DNA of 64,000 nucleotides from positions 372,001 through 436,000 of the forward strand of contig CBDANZ010000002.1 of assembly GCA_965197865.1 (NCBI GenBank). Direction: 5' to 3'. A model generated the notes under the pieces. The model worked only from the letters and a program-made list of their open reading frames with translations, ran no database searches and was not told the DNA's origin. This document shows positions 53,233-62,327 of the stretch, in pieces. Origin of the DNA: CBDANZ01 sp965197865 (GTDB lineage Bacteria; Acidobacteriota; Vicinamibacteria; Vicinamibacterales; CAVVIG01). Every line of letters starts with the position of its first letter. Positions within the stretch are counted from its first letter, which is position 1. Both the position numbers and the translations under genes were made by a program.

Positions 53233-53460
53233 ATGGTCAGTCGAACGCCTTTCATCGTCGCTGCTGTCATGCTCTTTCTCGCCACCTTTCTCGATTGGCC
53301 CTACGGCTTCTTTCAGCTACTGCGCCTCGTGGTATGTGGAGCAGCGATCTATGGAGCAGTCAAGGCGAATGAAACGGGTCGGTCGAACTGGACGTTTGAA
53401 CCGTACCGGGTTTCTCGGAGACTGGATTCATTGAATCAGGCCACCTTGGCCTGCTCATAG
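53233..53460 (+). pseudogene. Small membrane protein (DUF6804-like) truncated by IS3
   Basis: MVSRTPFIVAAVMLFLATFL, DWPYGFFQLLRLVVCGAAIY and GAVKANETGRSNWTF match the first half of small DUF6804-type membrane proteins. At 53397 the IS3 terminal repeat begins and the frame ends in IS sequence at 53460, so the C-terminal segment is lost. Confidence 0.65.
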
Positions 53461-54332
53461 TACTGCGCTTCAAACTCCGCCGGCGGCACGTCTCCAATCG
53501 GTCCCAGCAACCGCCGCATGTTGAACCAATCCACCCACTCCAGCGTGGCGAATTCCACGGCCTCGAGCGTGCGCCACGGCCCTCGTCGTCGAATCACCTC
53601 CGTCTTGTAGAGTCCGATCACCGACTCGGCGAGGGCGTTATCGAACGCATCGCCTTGGCTCCCGACCGATGGCGCAATGCCGGCGGCCGCGAGACGATCC
53701 GTGTACCGCATCGAAAGATACTGCGTGCCGCGATCGCTGTGATGCACGAGGCTGGTCAGCGCGTCGCCGCGGCGCGCGTAGATGGCCTGCTCCAAGGCGT
53801 CGAGCACGAAGTCCGTGCGCATCGAGGCCGACACCCGCCAGCCCACGATGCGCCGCGCGAAGACGTCGATCACGAACGCCACGTAGGTGAACCCACCCCA
53901 GGTCGCCACGTAGGTGAAGTCTGAGACCCAGAGCTGATTCGGACGGGTCGCCACGAACTGGCGATCGACGAGATCTGCGGGCCGGCTGCCATTGCCCGCG
54001 TGCGTGGTTGTGATCCACGCGCGCCCACGCCCCGCGCCTTCCAGGCCCATCGCCCGCATCAGCCGACCCACCGTGCCTCGTGCCACGCAGAACCCTTCGC
54101 GACGCAGCTGTTTCCAGACCTTGCGCGGCCCGTACACCTGATGATGCTCGTCATACACCCGCTGAATCTCCGGGCGCAGCGCATCATCGCGTTGTGCCCG
54201 GGCCGAGCGACGCGTCGGATCGACCTGCGCCGCCCGATGGCGGTGATACGTCGAGGGGGCGATCGGCAGCACGGTGCAGATCGGCTCGACCCCGTACTGA
54301 TCCCGATGGTCGTGAATGAAGCGAACCATCAC
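53436..54332 (-). CDS. IS3-family transposase OrfB
   Basis: A 298-residue DDE integrase: HTH_21-like part (YGVEPICTVLPIAPSTYHRH; HQVYGPRKVWKQLRREGF), then LWVSDFTYVATWGGFTYVAF (first Asp), LVHHSDRGTQYLSMRY (second Asp) and DNALAESVIGLYKTEV (Glu). Its frame overlaps the end of orfA, consistent with production of OrfAB by -1 frameshifting. Confidence 0.92.
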   Translation of the reverse strand: MMVRFIHDHRDQYGVEPICTVLPIAPSTYHRHRAAQVDPTRRSARAQRDDALRPEIQRVYDEHHQVYGPRKVWKQLRREGFCVARGTVGRLMRAMGLEGAGRGRAWITTTHAGNGSRPADLVDRQFVATRPNQLWVSDFTYVATWGGFTYVAFVIDVFARRIVGWRVSASMRTDFVLDALEQAIYARRGDALTSLVHHSDRGTQYLSMRYTDRLAAAGIAPSVGSQGDAFDNALAESVIGLYKTEVIRRRGPWRTLEAVEFATLEWVDWFNMRRLLGPIGDVPPAEFEAQYYEQAKVA

Positions 54333-54658
54333 TTCCCGCGGCGGTCGAGCTCCGCCTGGGCAAAATACGCGGACGCCTTCCGCAGGATCTCGTTCGCCCG
54401 CTTCAGCTCGCGAACCTCGCGCTCCAGTTCCTTGAGGCGCTCTCGCTCGCTCGTCGTCAACCCTGGGCGATAGCCGGCGTCACGCTGTGCCTGGCGTACC
54501 CACTTCCGTAGCGTCTCGGCCGTGCAGCCAAGCTTCGGCGCCACCGACTGCAACACGCCCCACTCCGACGCGTGGGTGGCGCGATGCTCCTCGACCATCC
54601 GAACCGCGCGCTCACGCACCTCCGGAGAAAACCGACTTGGACGTCCCATAGACCCCAT
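54329..54658 (-). CDS. IS3-family transposase OrfA
   Basis: A 109-residue HTH protein (GRPSRFSPEVRERAVRMVEE; LGCTAETLRKWVRQAQRDAG) with a C-terminal leucine-zipper helix (KELEREVRELKRANEILRKA). It overlaps the orfB frame by 4 bp. Confidence 0.9.
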   Translation of the reverse strand: MGSMGRPSRFSPEVRERAVRMVEEHRATHASEWGVLQSVAPKLGCTAETLRKWVRQAQRDAGYRPGLTTSERERLKELEREVRELKRANEILRKASAYFAQAELDRRGK

Positions 54659-55119
54659 CCTCCCAAGTAATGAGGTCTCCGAGAAACCCGGTACGGTTCA
54701 CAGTCTTCAGCAACGAAGTGGGTGAGCCGATTGGAAGTTTCCGAACGTCATGGGAGACGGCAGTGCTTCGTGCGCATCAGATCGATCCTGAGTGGCAGAA
54801 AGGAGGAACCAACGCACTGACGCGGAACTGTCAGAATCGATTCAGAGAGATCAATTTGCACTGGCACGATCTCAGGCATGAATACGCATCGAGGCTCGTC
54901 GAGAAAGGTGTTGTGCTCTCCCAGGTCCAGGCGTTGCTAGGGCATGCCTCGATCCTGACGACCCAGCGATACGACAATCAGACATTTGCCGCACTCGAAG
55001 CTGCGGCTCAACGCCTGGAGTCTGGCAAAACATTCACATCCGCTTCACATTCTCAAGAGAGCGACGATCAGGCCGAATTGGAAGAGAGCGAAAACTTTCA
55101 GCAGGAGAATAGTTTAGGG

Positions 55120-55163
55120 GGTGGCGAGGGGCAGAATCGAACTGCCGACACTACGATTTTCAG
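55120..55163. other. Right attachment repeat of the tRNA-Phe island
   Basis: 44 bp identical to 45961-46004, covering the tRNA-Phe 3' half from the anticodon loop plus two bases. The integrated element restored this part of the tRNA gene. Confidence 0.88.
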
Positions 55164-55194
55164 TCGTATGCTCTACCAACTGAGCTACCTCGCC
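55122..55194 (-). tRNA. tRNA-Phe (anticodon GAA)
   Basis: 73 nt folding as a standard cloverleaf: acceptor GGCGAGG/CCTCGCC, D stem GCTC/GAGC, anticodon stem TACGA/TCGTA around CTGAAAA, T arm GGCAG-TTCGATT-CTGCC, discriminator A. The CCA end is not encoded (CCC follows). The 3' half comes from the integrated element. Confidence 0.95.
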
Positions 55195-55244
55195 ACACGG
55201 AAGCGCGCGTAGCGTCGAGTTTGAGGCGCGCTCGAAGGAAAAGA

Positions 55245-56318
<1,074 letters not shown>

Positions 56319-56334
56319 CGCGTTCCTCTCTCCT

Positions 56335-56389
56335 GGCGGGCCTGAAAGGCCCGCCCGCCCTACACGTAAGTAGCGCGACCCTTTCAGGG
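56335..56389. repeat. REP-like palindrome upstream of recA
   Basis: GGCGGGCC (56335-56342) pairs with GGCCCGCC (56348-56355) around TGAAA; further on, AGCGCGACCCTTTCAG (56374-56389) is the complement of CTGAAAGGGTCGCGCT found at about 1250-1265. Shared pieces at distant sites suggest a dispersed element. Confidence 0.55.
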
Positions 56390-56547
56390 CTATGAAGCTA
56401 TAGGATTCTAGGTTCGTGCAGAGCGAAAGTCAAGCGTAAATATGTGCATGGACGACAGTAACCATCTCATTGTAGGCAACTTGTTGAATAGTTGACTTTC
56501 GCCCATCAGCGCCATGTACGCAGGATCTGCCATCATGAAGGCCCTGA

Positions 56548-57162
56548 ATGCCTAGCCCAATTGCCCACGCCCTCGCTGGTGTCGCCATAGCCTGGTCTGC
56601 TCCTCGAGACCCGCGTCCATCGGGCTCAACTAGGGGCGCTCCCCTCGGGTGGAAGCTGGCAGTGGCGTGCGCGACGCTCGGGGCGTTGCCCGACATCGAT
56701 CTTTTGTATCTGGCGATTCATCGGAGCATCACGCACAGCATTCCGGTGGCGATCCTCGTGACGATTATCTCGGTCGTCGTGACAGGGTGGGTCACACGTA
56801 CGGACCCCGTGCCGGAGCGGGGTCAGCTAGATGTCAAACGCCGTTCCGACACCGCTTGGATCGGATTGTCGTTAGGCGCGGCCTGGTCGTCGCACGTGCT
56901 CTTGGATTGGCTGGGCGCCGATGCCAATCCTCCGTACGGCATTCAAATGCTGTGGCCGTTCAGCGAGCAGTGGTTCGTCTCGGGATGGGGTGTGTTTCTG
57001 GGCACGGAACGCCGGGATCCGTTTTCCGTCACCTCGATTCTGAAAAACTCTAAGGCCGCGATTCAAGAGATTGCCGTGATGGGGCCCGTCGTTTGGGCCG
57101 TCTGGTTCGCTAGGCGGGCAGGTAGGGCGGACAAGACACAGGTAGGGCCGACAAGAGCTTAG
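56548..57162 (+). CDS. YdjM-like membrane-bound metal-dependent hydrolase family protein
   Basis: A 204-residue membrane protein of the YdjM/LexA-binding family: MPSPIAHALAGVAIAW start with the first His, ATLGALPDIDLLYLAIHRSI-THS with the GxLPDxD and HRxxTHS motifs, and WSSHVLLDWLG with the third His-Asp group, plus about four hydrophobic segments. The fold matches phospholipase-C-like zinc hydrolases; substrates are mostly unknown. Confidence 0.82.
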   Translation: MPSPIAHALAGVAIAWSAPRDPRPSGSTRGAPLGWKLAVACATLGALPDIDLLYLAIHRSITHSIPVAILVTIISVVVTGWVTRTDPVPERGQLDVKRRSDTAWIGLSLGAAWSSHVLLDWLGADANPPYGIQMLWPFSEQWFVSGWGVFLGTERRDPFSVTSILKNSKAAIQEIAVMGPVVWAVWFARRAGRADKTQVGPTRA

Positions 57163-57207
57163 ACGAAGCCTAGTTGATTGTCTTCTTCGTGCCTTCGTGG
57201 TGGCCTT

Positions 57208-58389
57208 TCACTCGCGTTCCACGGCAAGCGCCACGCCGTTGCCGCCACCGAGGCAGAGCGTGGCAATGCCGCGCTTCAAGTTGCGGTACTTCATCGCGTA
57301 GAGCAGTGTCGTTAGCACGCGCGCGCCGCTCGAGCCAATCGCGTGGCCGAGGACGACGGCGCCGCCGTTGACGTTCACCCGGCGCTCGTCGATGTCGAGC
57401 TCACGGAGCACCGCCACCGCCTGGACGGCGAACGCCTCGTTCAACTCGAAAAGATCGACCTCTGTCAGCTTCCAATCTACTTTCTGCGCCAGACGGCGAA
57501 CCGCTTCAACCGGCGTCATGAGCACGAACTTCGGCGCGAGCCCGCTGGTGGCCTGACCGACGATCCGAGCGAGCGGCACCAGGCCCAGCGATCGCGCACG
57601 CTCGGCCGCCATAACGACCATCGCCGAAGCGCCATCGTTCACGCCAGGTGAGTTGCCAGCCGTCACCGAGCCGTCCTTCTTGAATGCCGGCTTCAGAGCG
57701 CCCAACGCGTCCACGGTCGTCTCCAGACGGATGGACTCATCTCTGTCAACAACGACAGGCGGGCCCTTGCGCTGCGAGATCGCAACCGGAAGAATCTCCT
57801 CCCTGAATAATCCCGACTCGGTTGCCTTCGCGGCCTTTTGGTGGCTGCGGGCGGTGTACTCGTCCTGCGTTCGACGATCGACGTGATAATGCTCGGCAAC
57901 CACCTCGCCGGCACTGCCCATGTGGCACTGCTCGAAGGAGCACCAGAGGCCGTCGGTGATCATCGAATCGAGCAGCTCCGCGTGTCCCATGCGAAGCCCG
58001 TCGCGCACGCGCGGCAGCAGATACGGACAGTTGCTCATCGACTCCATACCACCTGCGACCGCTACGTCGATATCGCCGGTCGCGACGCCCTGGTGGGCGA
58101 GCATTACGGCCTTCAGGCCGGAGCCGCAGACTTTGTTGATTGTCAACGCGGCGACATGATCCGGCAGGCTGCCTTTGAGCGCCGCTTGGCGGGCGGGGTT
58201 CTGACCGAGGCCTGCCGAGACGACGTTGCCCATGATGCATTCGTCGACGGTCGAGGGATCGATTCCAGCGCGGCGGACCGCCTCGGCGATGACGAGCGAG
58301 CCGAGCTCGGTCGCGGTGAGCTCCCTAAGCGCGCCGAGGAACTTCCCCGTGGGCGTCCGCACGGCGCTAACAATGAAGGCTTCGCGCAT
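57208..58389 (-). CDS. Acetyl-CoA acetyltransferase (thiolase)
   Basis: A 393-residue thiolase: nucleophile Cys in NKVCGSGLKAV near residue 89, FELNEAFAVQAVAV, the His in GGAVVLGHAIGSSGAR and the second Cys in TLCLGGGNGVAL. The length and ordering fit the biosynthetic type that condenses two acetyl-CoA, though beta-oxidation thiolases look alike. It is followed upstream on the same strand by a DciA-like gene with a 8-bp gap. Confidence 0.93.
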   Translation of the reverse strand: MREAFIVSAVRTPTGKFLGALRELTATELGSLVIAEAVRRAGIDPSTVDECIMGNVVSAGLGQNPARQAALKGSLPDHVAALTINKVCGSGLKAVMLAHQGVATGDIDVAVAGGMESMSNCPYLLPRVRDGLRMGHAELLDSMITDGLWCSFEQCHMGSAGEVVAEHYHVDRRTQDEYTARSHQKAAKATESGLFREEILPVAISQRKGPPVVVDRDESIRLETTVDALGALKPAFKKDGSVTAGNSPGVNDGASAMVVMAAERARSLGLVPLARIVGQATSGLAPKFVLMTPVEAVRRLAQKVDWKLTEVDLFELNEAFAVQAVAVLRELDIDERRVNVNGGAVVLGHAIGSSGARVLTTLLYAMKYRNLKRGIATLCLGGGNGVALAVERE

Positions 58390-58397
58390 AGACCGAA

Positions 58398-58700
58398 CTA
58401 GCGCGTGGAGTGCAGAGGCGGACGGACGGTTATCTGCCTGACAACATCTTCGCCCAAGAGCGATTGAAGGCGTGCAAGAATGAGGGGCGAGGCCCGCGAG
58501 ATTTCACTCGCCCAGTGGATGGTCACGGCATCCACCAGCAGGACGTTGCCTTCGACGCGAACCGCGGTCGTCGCGCGCTGCACGGTCTCGCCGACGGCCG
58601 TGCTCCAGGCGAATTCGATCTTACCCCGTGACGCTGGCATCGCCCGCAGGAGCTGCTTCAAGGCTCCGGGAAGCGCCCGACTGATTGGCTGCATCGCCAT
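58398..58700 (-). CDS. DciA-like protein (DUF721)
   Basis: A 100-residue KH-like DUF721 protein: FAWSTAVGETVQRATTAVRV, VLLVDAVTIHWASEISRASP, ILARLQSLLGEDVVRQITVR. DciA helps load the replicative helicase in bacteria lacking DnaC; that role is inferred from the family. It is divergently placed from maf, 19 bp apart, so their promoters overlap. Confidence 0.8.
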   Translation of the reverse strand: MAMQPISRALPGALKQLLRAMPASRGKIEFAWSTAVGETVQRATTAVRVEGNVLLVDAVTIHWASEISRASPLILARLQSLLGEDVVRQITVRPPLHSTR

Positions 58701-58719
58701 TCGATTTTATCATTCGACC

Positions 58720-59304
58720 ATGCGACTGGTACTTGCGTCGACGTCGCCCAGGCGTATGGAATTGCTCCGCCGCGCTGGTTTTGTGTTCGAGATCCTGGCT
58801 GTAGACGTCGATGAAAGGACTTGGCCCAACGAGTCACCGTCCAAGTACGTGCGACGCCTAGCGGCGGAGAAGTCGGCGCGCGCGATGGCAGTCATTATCG
58901 AGCGAAACGCGCCCGTGCCCGTCGACGTCGTCGTCCTTGCCGCGGACACGGCCGTCGTCGTCGACGACGCGATTCTGGGCAAGCCCCACGACGATCAGGA
59001 CGCCCGCGCGATGCTCGGGCAGCTGTCGGGCCGTTCGCATGAGGTGCTGACGGCCGTTAGCTTCCGATCGGGTGCGTCCGAGCTCGGCGAGGTCGAGATC
59101 ACAACCGTGTGGTTCGCGCCGTTGTCGCCAGAGGACATCGAATGGCACGTCGCAAGCGGTGAAGGGCATGACAAGGCCGGCGCGTACGCAATTCAGGGCC
59201 GCGCGTCGCGTTTCATCCTGCGGATTGAAGGTTCATATTCAAACGTTGTCGGACTACCAATGGCACGCGTGTTCGAGCTGTTGAGACGGATCGGGCAGGC
59301 CTAA
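58720..59304 (+). CDS. maf: Maf nucleotide pyrophosphatase
   Basis: Maf proteins hydrolyse dTTP/UTP or modified nucleotides. The 194-residue protein has the N-terminal LASTSPRRMELL loop, SPSKYVRRLAAEKSARAM, the VLAADTAVVVDD acidic motif, GKPHDDQDARAMLGQLSGRS-HE and DKAGAYAIQGRAS near the end. The start is ATG 58720; the longer frame upstream overlaps the DciA gene and is not Maf-like. Confidence 0.92.
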   Translation: MRLVLASTSPRRMELLRRAGFVFEILAVDVDERTWPNESPSKYVRRLAAEKSARAMAVIIERNAPVPVDVVVLAADTAVVVDDAILGKPHDDQDARAMLGQLSGRSHEVLTAVSFRSGASELGEVEITTVWFAPLSPEDIEWHVASGEGHDKAGAYAIQGRASRFILRIEGSYSNVVGLPMARVFELLRRIGQA

Positions 59305-59328
59305 AGGCTTGCACGACAACAGTTGTAG

Positions 59329-59341
59329 TGGGGGGGGGGGC
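59329..59341. repeat. Long G homopolymer
   Basis: Eleven consecutive G residues (59330-59340) stand in the 119-bp gap between maf and ccmE, about 84 bp before the ccmE start. Confidence 0.7.
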
Positions 59342-59423
59342 TTCAGGTCCTCCACGTCCGCGTTGTAAGCTTGCACTTCCTGGGTCGCCGCGCTATCCTA
59401 GGCGTGTCTCCTTAAGAACTCTT

Positions 59424-59846
59424 ATGACACATCGATACGTCAAGAGTGGCGCAACCGTCGCGGTGCTCGTCGCGGCGTTTGGCGGCCTGCTCTGGGCCAC
59501 CTTGCGGGAGAGCACGGAGTACTACAAGCACGTCGATGAAGTCATGATGAGCCCGGAGCGGTGGCATGACAAGCGCCTGCAGCTTCATGGCTTCGTCGTG
59601 CCGGGATCGATCTTCGTCAATCCCAACACCCTTGAATACAAGTTCAAGGTACAGAACAACGGAAGCATCGTCGATGCCTCGTACACAGGTATCGTTCCTG
59701 ACACGTTCAAGAATGAGGCGGAAGTCGTGCTGAAAGGGCGGCTCACGCCCGACGGATTCCACACGGATCCGAACGGCGTGATGGCCAAGTGCCCGTCCAA
59801 GTACGAAGCCCAACGACAATTCAACCAGCCGAAAAAGGTAGGCTAG
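59424..59846 (+). CDS. ccmE: Cytochrome c maturation haem chaperone CcmE (CXXXY type)
   Basis: CcmE carries haem from CcmABC to the CcmFH ligase. The 140-residue protein has one N-terminal membrane anchor (VAVLVAAFGGLLWATL), an OB-fold (DKRLQLHGFVVPGSIF; EYKFKVQNNGSIVDASYTG) and FHTDPNGVMAKCPSKYEAQ, where CPSKY is the CXXXY haem-binding motif that replaces the HXXXY of E. coli. The start is ATG 59424. It is directly followed by ccmF-ccmH with no gap. Confidence 0.9.
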   Translation: MTHRYVKSGATVAVLVAAFGGLLWATLRESTEYYKHVDEVMMSPERWHDKRLQLHGFVVPGSIFVNPNTLEYKFKVQNNGSIVDASYTGIVPDTFKNEAEVVLKGRLTPDGFHTDPNGVMAKCPSKYEAQRQFNQPKKVG

Positions 59847-62327
59847 ATGGCCTCTCTCGGGTCGTTCCTCCTGCTTGCGACGTTCGTTGTGTGCGCCTAC
59901 GCGGCGGTCGCCTCGGTCGTGGGAGCCCGGCGAGGGTCGCGGCCCCTGATTGAAAGCGGCATCGGCGCGTTCCATCTGATCATGGCGCTGATGACGGTGG
60001 CTTCTGCCGTCATGATCAACGCCTTCCTCACCGACGACTTCACCGTTAAGTACGTCGCACACAACTCGAACAGCGTCCAGCCGTTCTTCTACAAGATCAC
60101 ATCGTACTGGGGCGGGCTGGACGGCTCGATCATGTTCTGGGTGTTCCTGCTGTCGATCTTCGGCTCGATTGCCGTCTACGTGAACCGGGAGCGCCACCGC
60201 GAGCTCATCCCCTACGTGGTTGCGACCATTTCCGTCGTCCAGATGTTTTTCCTGTATTTGATGGTCGTCCACAACAACCCGTTCACGACCTTTCTCGCGG
60301 CGCCGCCTGCCGAGGGTGATGGGCTGAATCCGCTGCTCCAGAACTACTGGATGGTGATCCACCCACCGTCGTTGTACATCGGCTTTGTGGGCATGACGAT
60401 CCCCTTCGCGTTTGGGATGGCCGCGCTCATCACCGGTCACCTGGACGACTCGTGGCTACGCGCCGTCCGCCGCTGGACGATGTTCGCGTGGCTGTTCCTC
60501 TCTTTGGGCCTCATACTCGGCATGATCTGGGCGTACGAGGAGCTCGGGTGGGGCGGCTACTGGGGCTGGGATCCGGTTGAGAACGCCGGGCTGCTCCCAT
60601 GGTTCACGGCGACCGCGTTTCTGCACTCGGTGATGGTGCAGGAACGGCGCAGCATGTTGCGCGTGTGGAACGTCACGCTCGTGATCCTGACATTCTTCCT
60701 TACCATTTTCGGCACCTTCATGACGCGATCCGGCGTCGTGCAGTCGGTGCACGCATTCGGCCAGGATCCCGTGCTTGCGCGGCTCTTCACGATGTTTATG
60801 GTGGGAATCCTCACGGTGAGCTTCGGCTTGGTCATCTACCGGCTGCCCCTGCTTCGCTCGCGCAACGACCTCGACTCGTGGCTGTCGCGCGAGGCGGCGT
60901 TTCTCGCGAACAACTGGATTCTGCTTTTCTCGGCCTTTTTTGTCCTCTTCGCCACGATGTTCCCGACGCTATCGGAAGCGCTGACCGGCGAGCGGCTGAC
61001 GGTCGGGCCTCCGTTCTTCAACAAGTGGATGCTGCCGATCGGCTTGACGCTGTTGTTCCTGACCGGCGTGGGTCCGCTGCTCGCGTGGCGCAAGTCGACC
61101 GTCAAGAACCTGCGCGATCAGTTCCTGTGGCCCACCTCAGCAGCTCTCGTCACGGCTGGTGCCTTTACCGCGCTTGGCTTCCGCGTGTGGGTGTCGGGCA
61201 TCTGTTTCGCGCTGTGTGCGTTCGTCATGGGAACCATCGTCCAGGAATTCTGGCGCGGTGCGAACGTCCGCCGCGGCGCGACCGGCACCGATGTCTTGAC
61301 AGCGCTCATCGGTCTCGTCGGGCGCAACAAACGCCGCTACGGTGGCTACGTCGTGCACGTCGGCATCGTCCTGATCTTTTTCGGGTTCGCCGGCGAGGGA
61401 TTCAAGAAGGATGAACTAGCGCTGCTCAAGCCGGGCCAGCAGGCAAGCGTCGGCCGCTACACGATCCGCTACGACGGTGTGAAAGTGAGCGACGACGGTC
61501 AGAAACAGATGGTTACCGGTTACGTGGCGGTGTTCGAGGACGGCAAGCAGGTCGGCTCGCTGTATCCGGCGAAATGGTACTTCCACGAGCACGAGGACGA
61601 ACCGCCAACCACTGAAGTCGCCATCAGACGATCGATCGCCGAAGACCTGTACATTGTGCTGGCGGCCTACGATTTATCCACGCAGACCGCGAGCCTCCAA
61701 ATTGTTGTGAATCCGCTCGTCAACTGGGTGTGGTTCGGGTTCGGCATCCTGGCGCTGGGCACGGGCGCCGCCCTTTTGCCGGAACGAACCTACTCGTTTG
61801 CGCTGGCGAAGCTGCCGGGAGCCGAGACGGCGACCACGACTGCTGCGTTGCTGCTCGCCCTATTTCTTGGAGCGGCTCCTCTTCGCGCGCAGCATGGGGG
61901 GGACGCGGAAAACGTGCCGGTCGTGCCGCGGACGAGGCTCGAGCGCCAGTTGCAAGGGGAGATCATCTGCATGTGCGGCACCTGCGGACGTCAGCTCCTA
62001 AACGCCTGTCAGTGCCCCACGGCGGTGCAGATGCGTGCCGAGTTGGCGAGCCTGGTGAACGCTGGTAGGACGCACGACGAAGTCATCCAGTACCACATCA
62101 ACAAATACGGCAGTCAGGAGCCGCTCGCCGCCCCAGTGGACAGGGGGTTCAACCGCCTGGCGTGGTTCCTGCCCTACATGGTTGGCGCGAGCGGAGCGGT
62201 CGTCGTCGGCTTCGCGGCGCGGCGCTGGTCGCGGCGCCCGCACGGCGAAGCCGTCGAGACGCAGCCGGCGGCGGACGCCTCCACCCTCGAGGAGCGACTC
62301 GACGATGAGCTCCGCAATCTCGACTAA
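59847..62327 (+). CDS. ccmF-ccmH: CcmF-CcmH fusion, cytochrome c haem lyase
   Basis: An 826-residue protein joining two System I subunits. Residues 1-660 are CcmF: many membrane segments, QNYWMVIHPPSLYIGFVG, the WWD motif GGYWGWDPVEN near residue 235, and RRYGGYVVHVGIVLIFFG. After a signal-like hydrophobic segment (TAALLLALFLGAAPLRAQ), residues from about 690 form CcmH with CMCGTCGRQLLNACQCPTA near 707, an extended version of the LRCxxCQ redox motif, then the three-helix bundle and a final membrane anchor. The single chain would hold haem ligase and apocytochrome thiol reductant in one polypeptide. No stop or good internal start separates the parts. Confidence 0.9.
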   Translation: MASLGSFLLLATFVVCAYAAVASVVGARRGSRPLIESGIGAFHLIMALMTVASAVMINAFLTDDFTVKYVAHNSNSVQPFFYKITSYWGGLDGSIMFWVFLLSIFGSIAVYVNRERHRELIPYVVATISVVQMFFLYLMVVHNNPFTTFLAAPPAEGDGLNPLLQNYWMVIHPPSLYIGFVGMTIPFAFGMAALITGHLDDSWLRAVRRWTMFAWLFLSLGLILGMIWAYEELGWGGYWGWDPVENAGLLPWFTATAFLHSVMVQERRSMLRVWNVTLVILTFFLTIFGTFMTRSGVVQSVHAFGQDPVLARLFTMFMVGILTVSFGLVIYRLPLLRSRNDLDSWLSREAAFLANNWILLFSAFFVLFATMFPTLSEALTGERLTVGPPFFNKWMLPIGLTLLFLTGVGPLLAWRKSTVKNLRDQFLWPTSAALVTAGAFTALGFRVWVSGICFALCAFVMGTIVQEFWRGANVRRGATGTDVLTALIGLVGRNKRRYGGYVVHVGIVLIFFGFAGEGFKKDELALLKPGQQASVGRYTIRYDGVKVSDDGQKQMVTGYVAVFEDGKQVGSLYPAKWYFHEHEDEPPTTEVAIRRSIAEDLYIVLAAYDLSTQTASLQIVVNPLVNWVWFGFGILALGTGAALLPERTYSFALAKLPGAETATTTAALLLALFLGAAPLRAQHGGDAENVPVVPRTRLERQLQGEIICMCGTCGRQLLNACQCPTAVQMRAELASLVNAGRTHDEVIQYHINKYGSQEPLAAPVDRGFNRLAWFLPYMVGASGAVVVGFAARRWSRRPHGEAVETQPAADASTLEERLDDELRNLD

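Larger units (their letters stand above)
53397..54700 (-). mobile_element. IS3-family element
   Basis: A 1304-bp element with perfect 26-bp inverted repeats beginning TGAACCGTACCGGG (53397-53422 and 54675-54700). It carries intact orfA and orfB. The flanks (GTT and CAG) do not match, and both neighbouring genes are cut, so the insertion was accompanied by a deletion. Confidence 0.92.
54701..55212 (+). pseudogene. Tyrosine recombinase (integrase), C-terminal part only
   Basis: The catalytic C-terminal half survives: LHWHDLRHEYASRLVEKG (HxxR), VQALLGHASILTTQRYDNQ (second His and the Tyr nucleophile). The first catalytic Arg and the N-terminal domains are missing; IS3 abuts at 54700. The frame enters the attachment repeat (GQNRTADTTIFS) and runs antisense through tRNA-Phe to 55212. 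In an excised circle the same frame would end at TAA 46024-46026 beyond the other repeat. It is inactive as it stands, so the island cannot excise by its own integrase. Confidence 0.85.

Noticed and set aside
55197..55244. Integrase natural C terminus inside the recA-tRNA gap
   Set aside because: The frame there is antisense to tRNA-Phe and beyond the crossover; the natural stop is better placed at 46024-46026 in the excised form.
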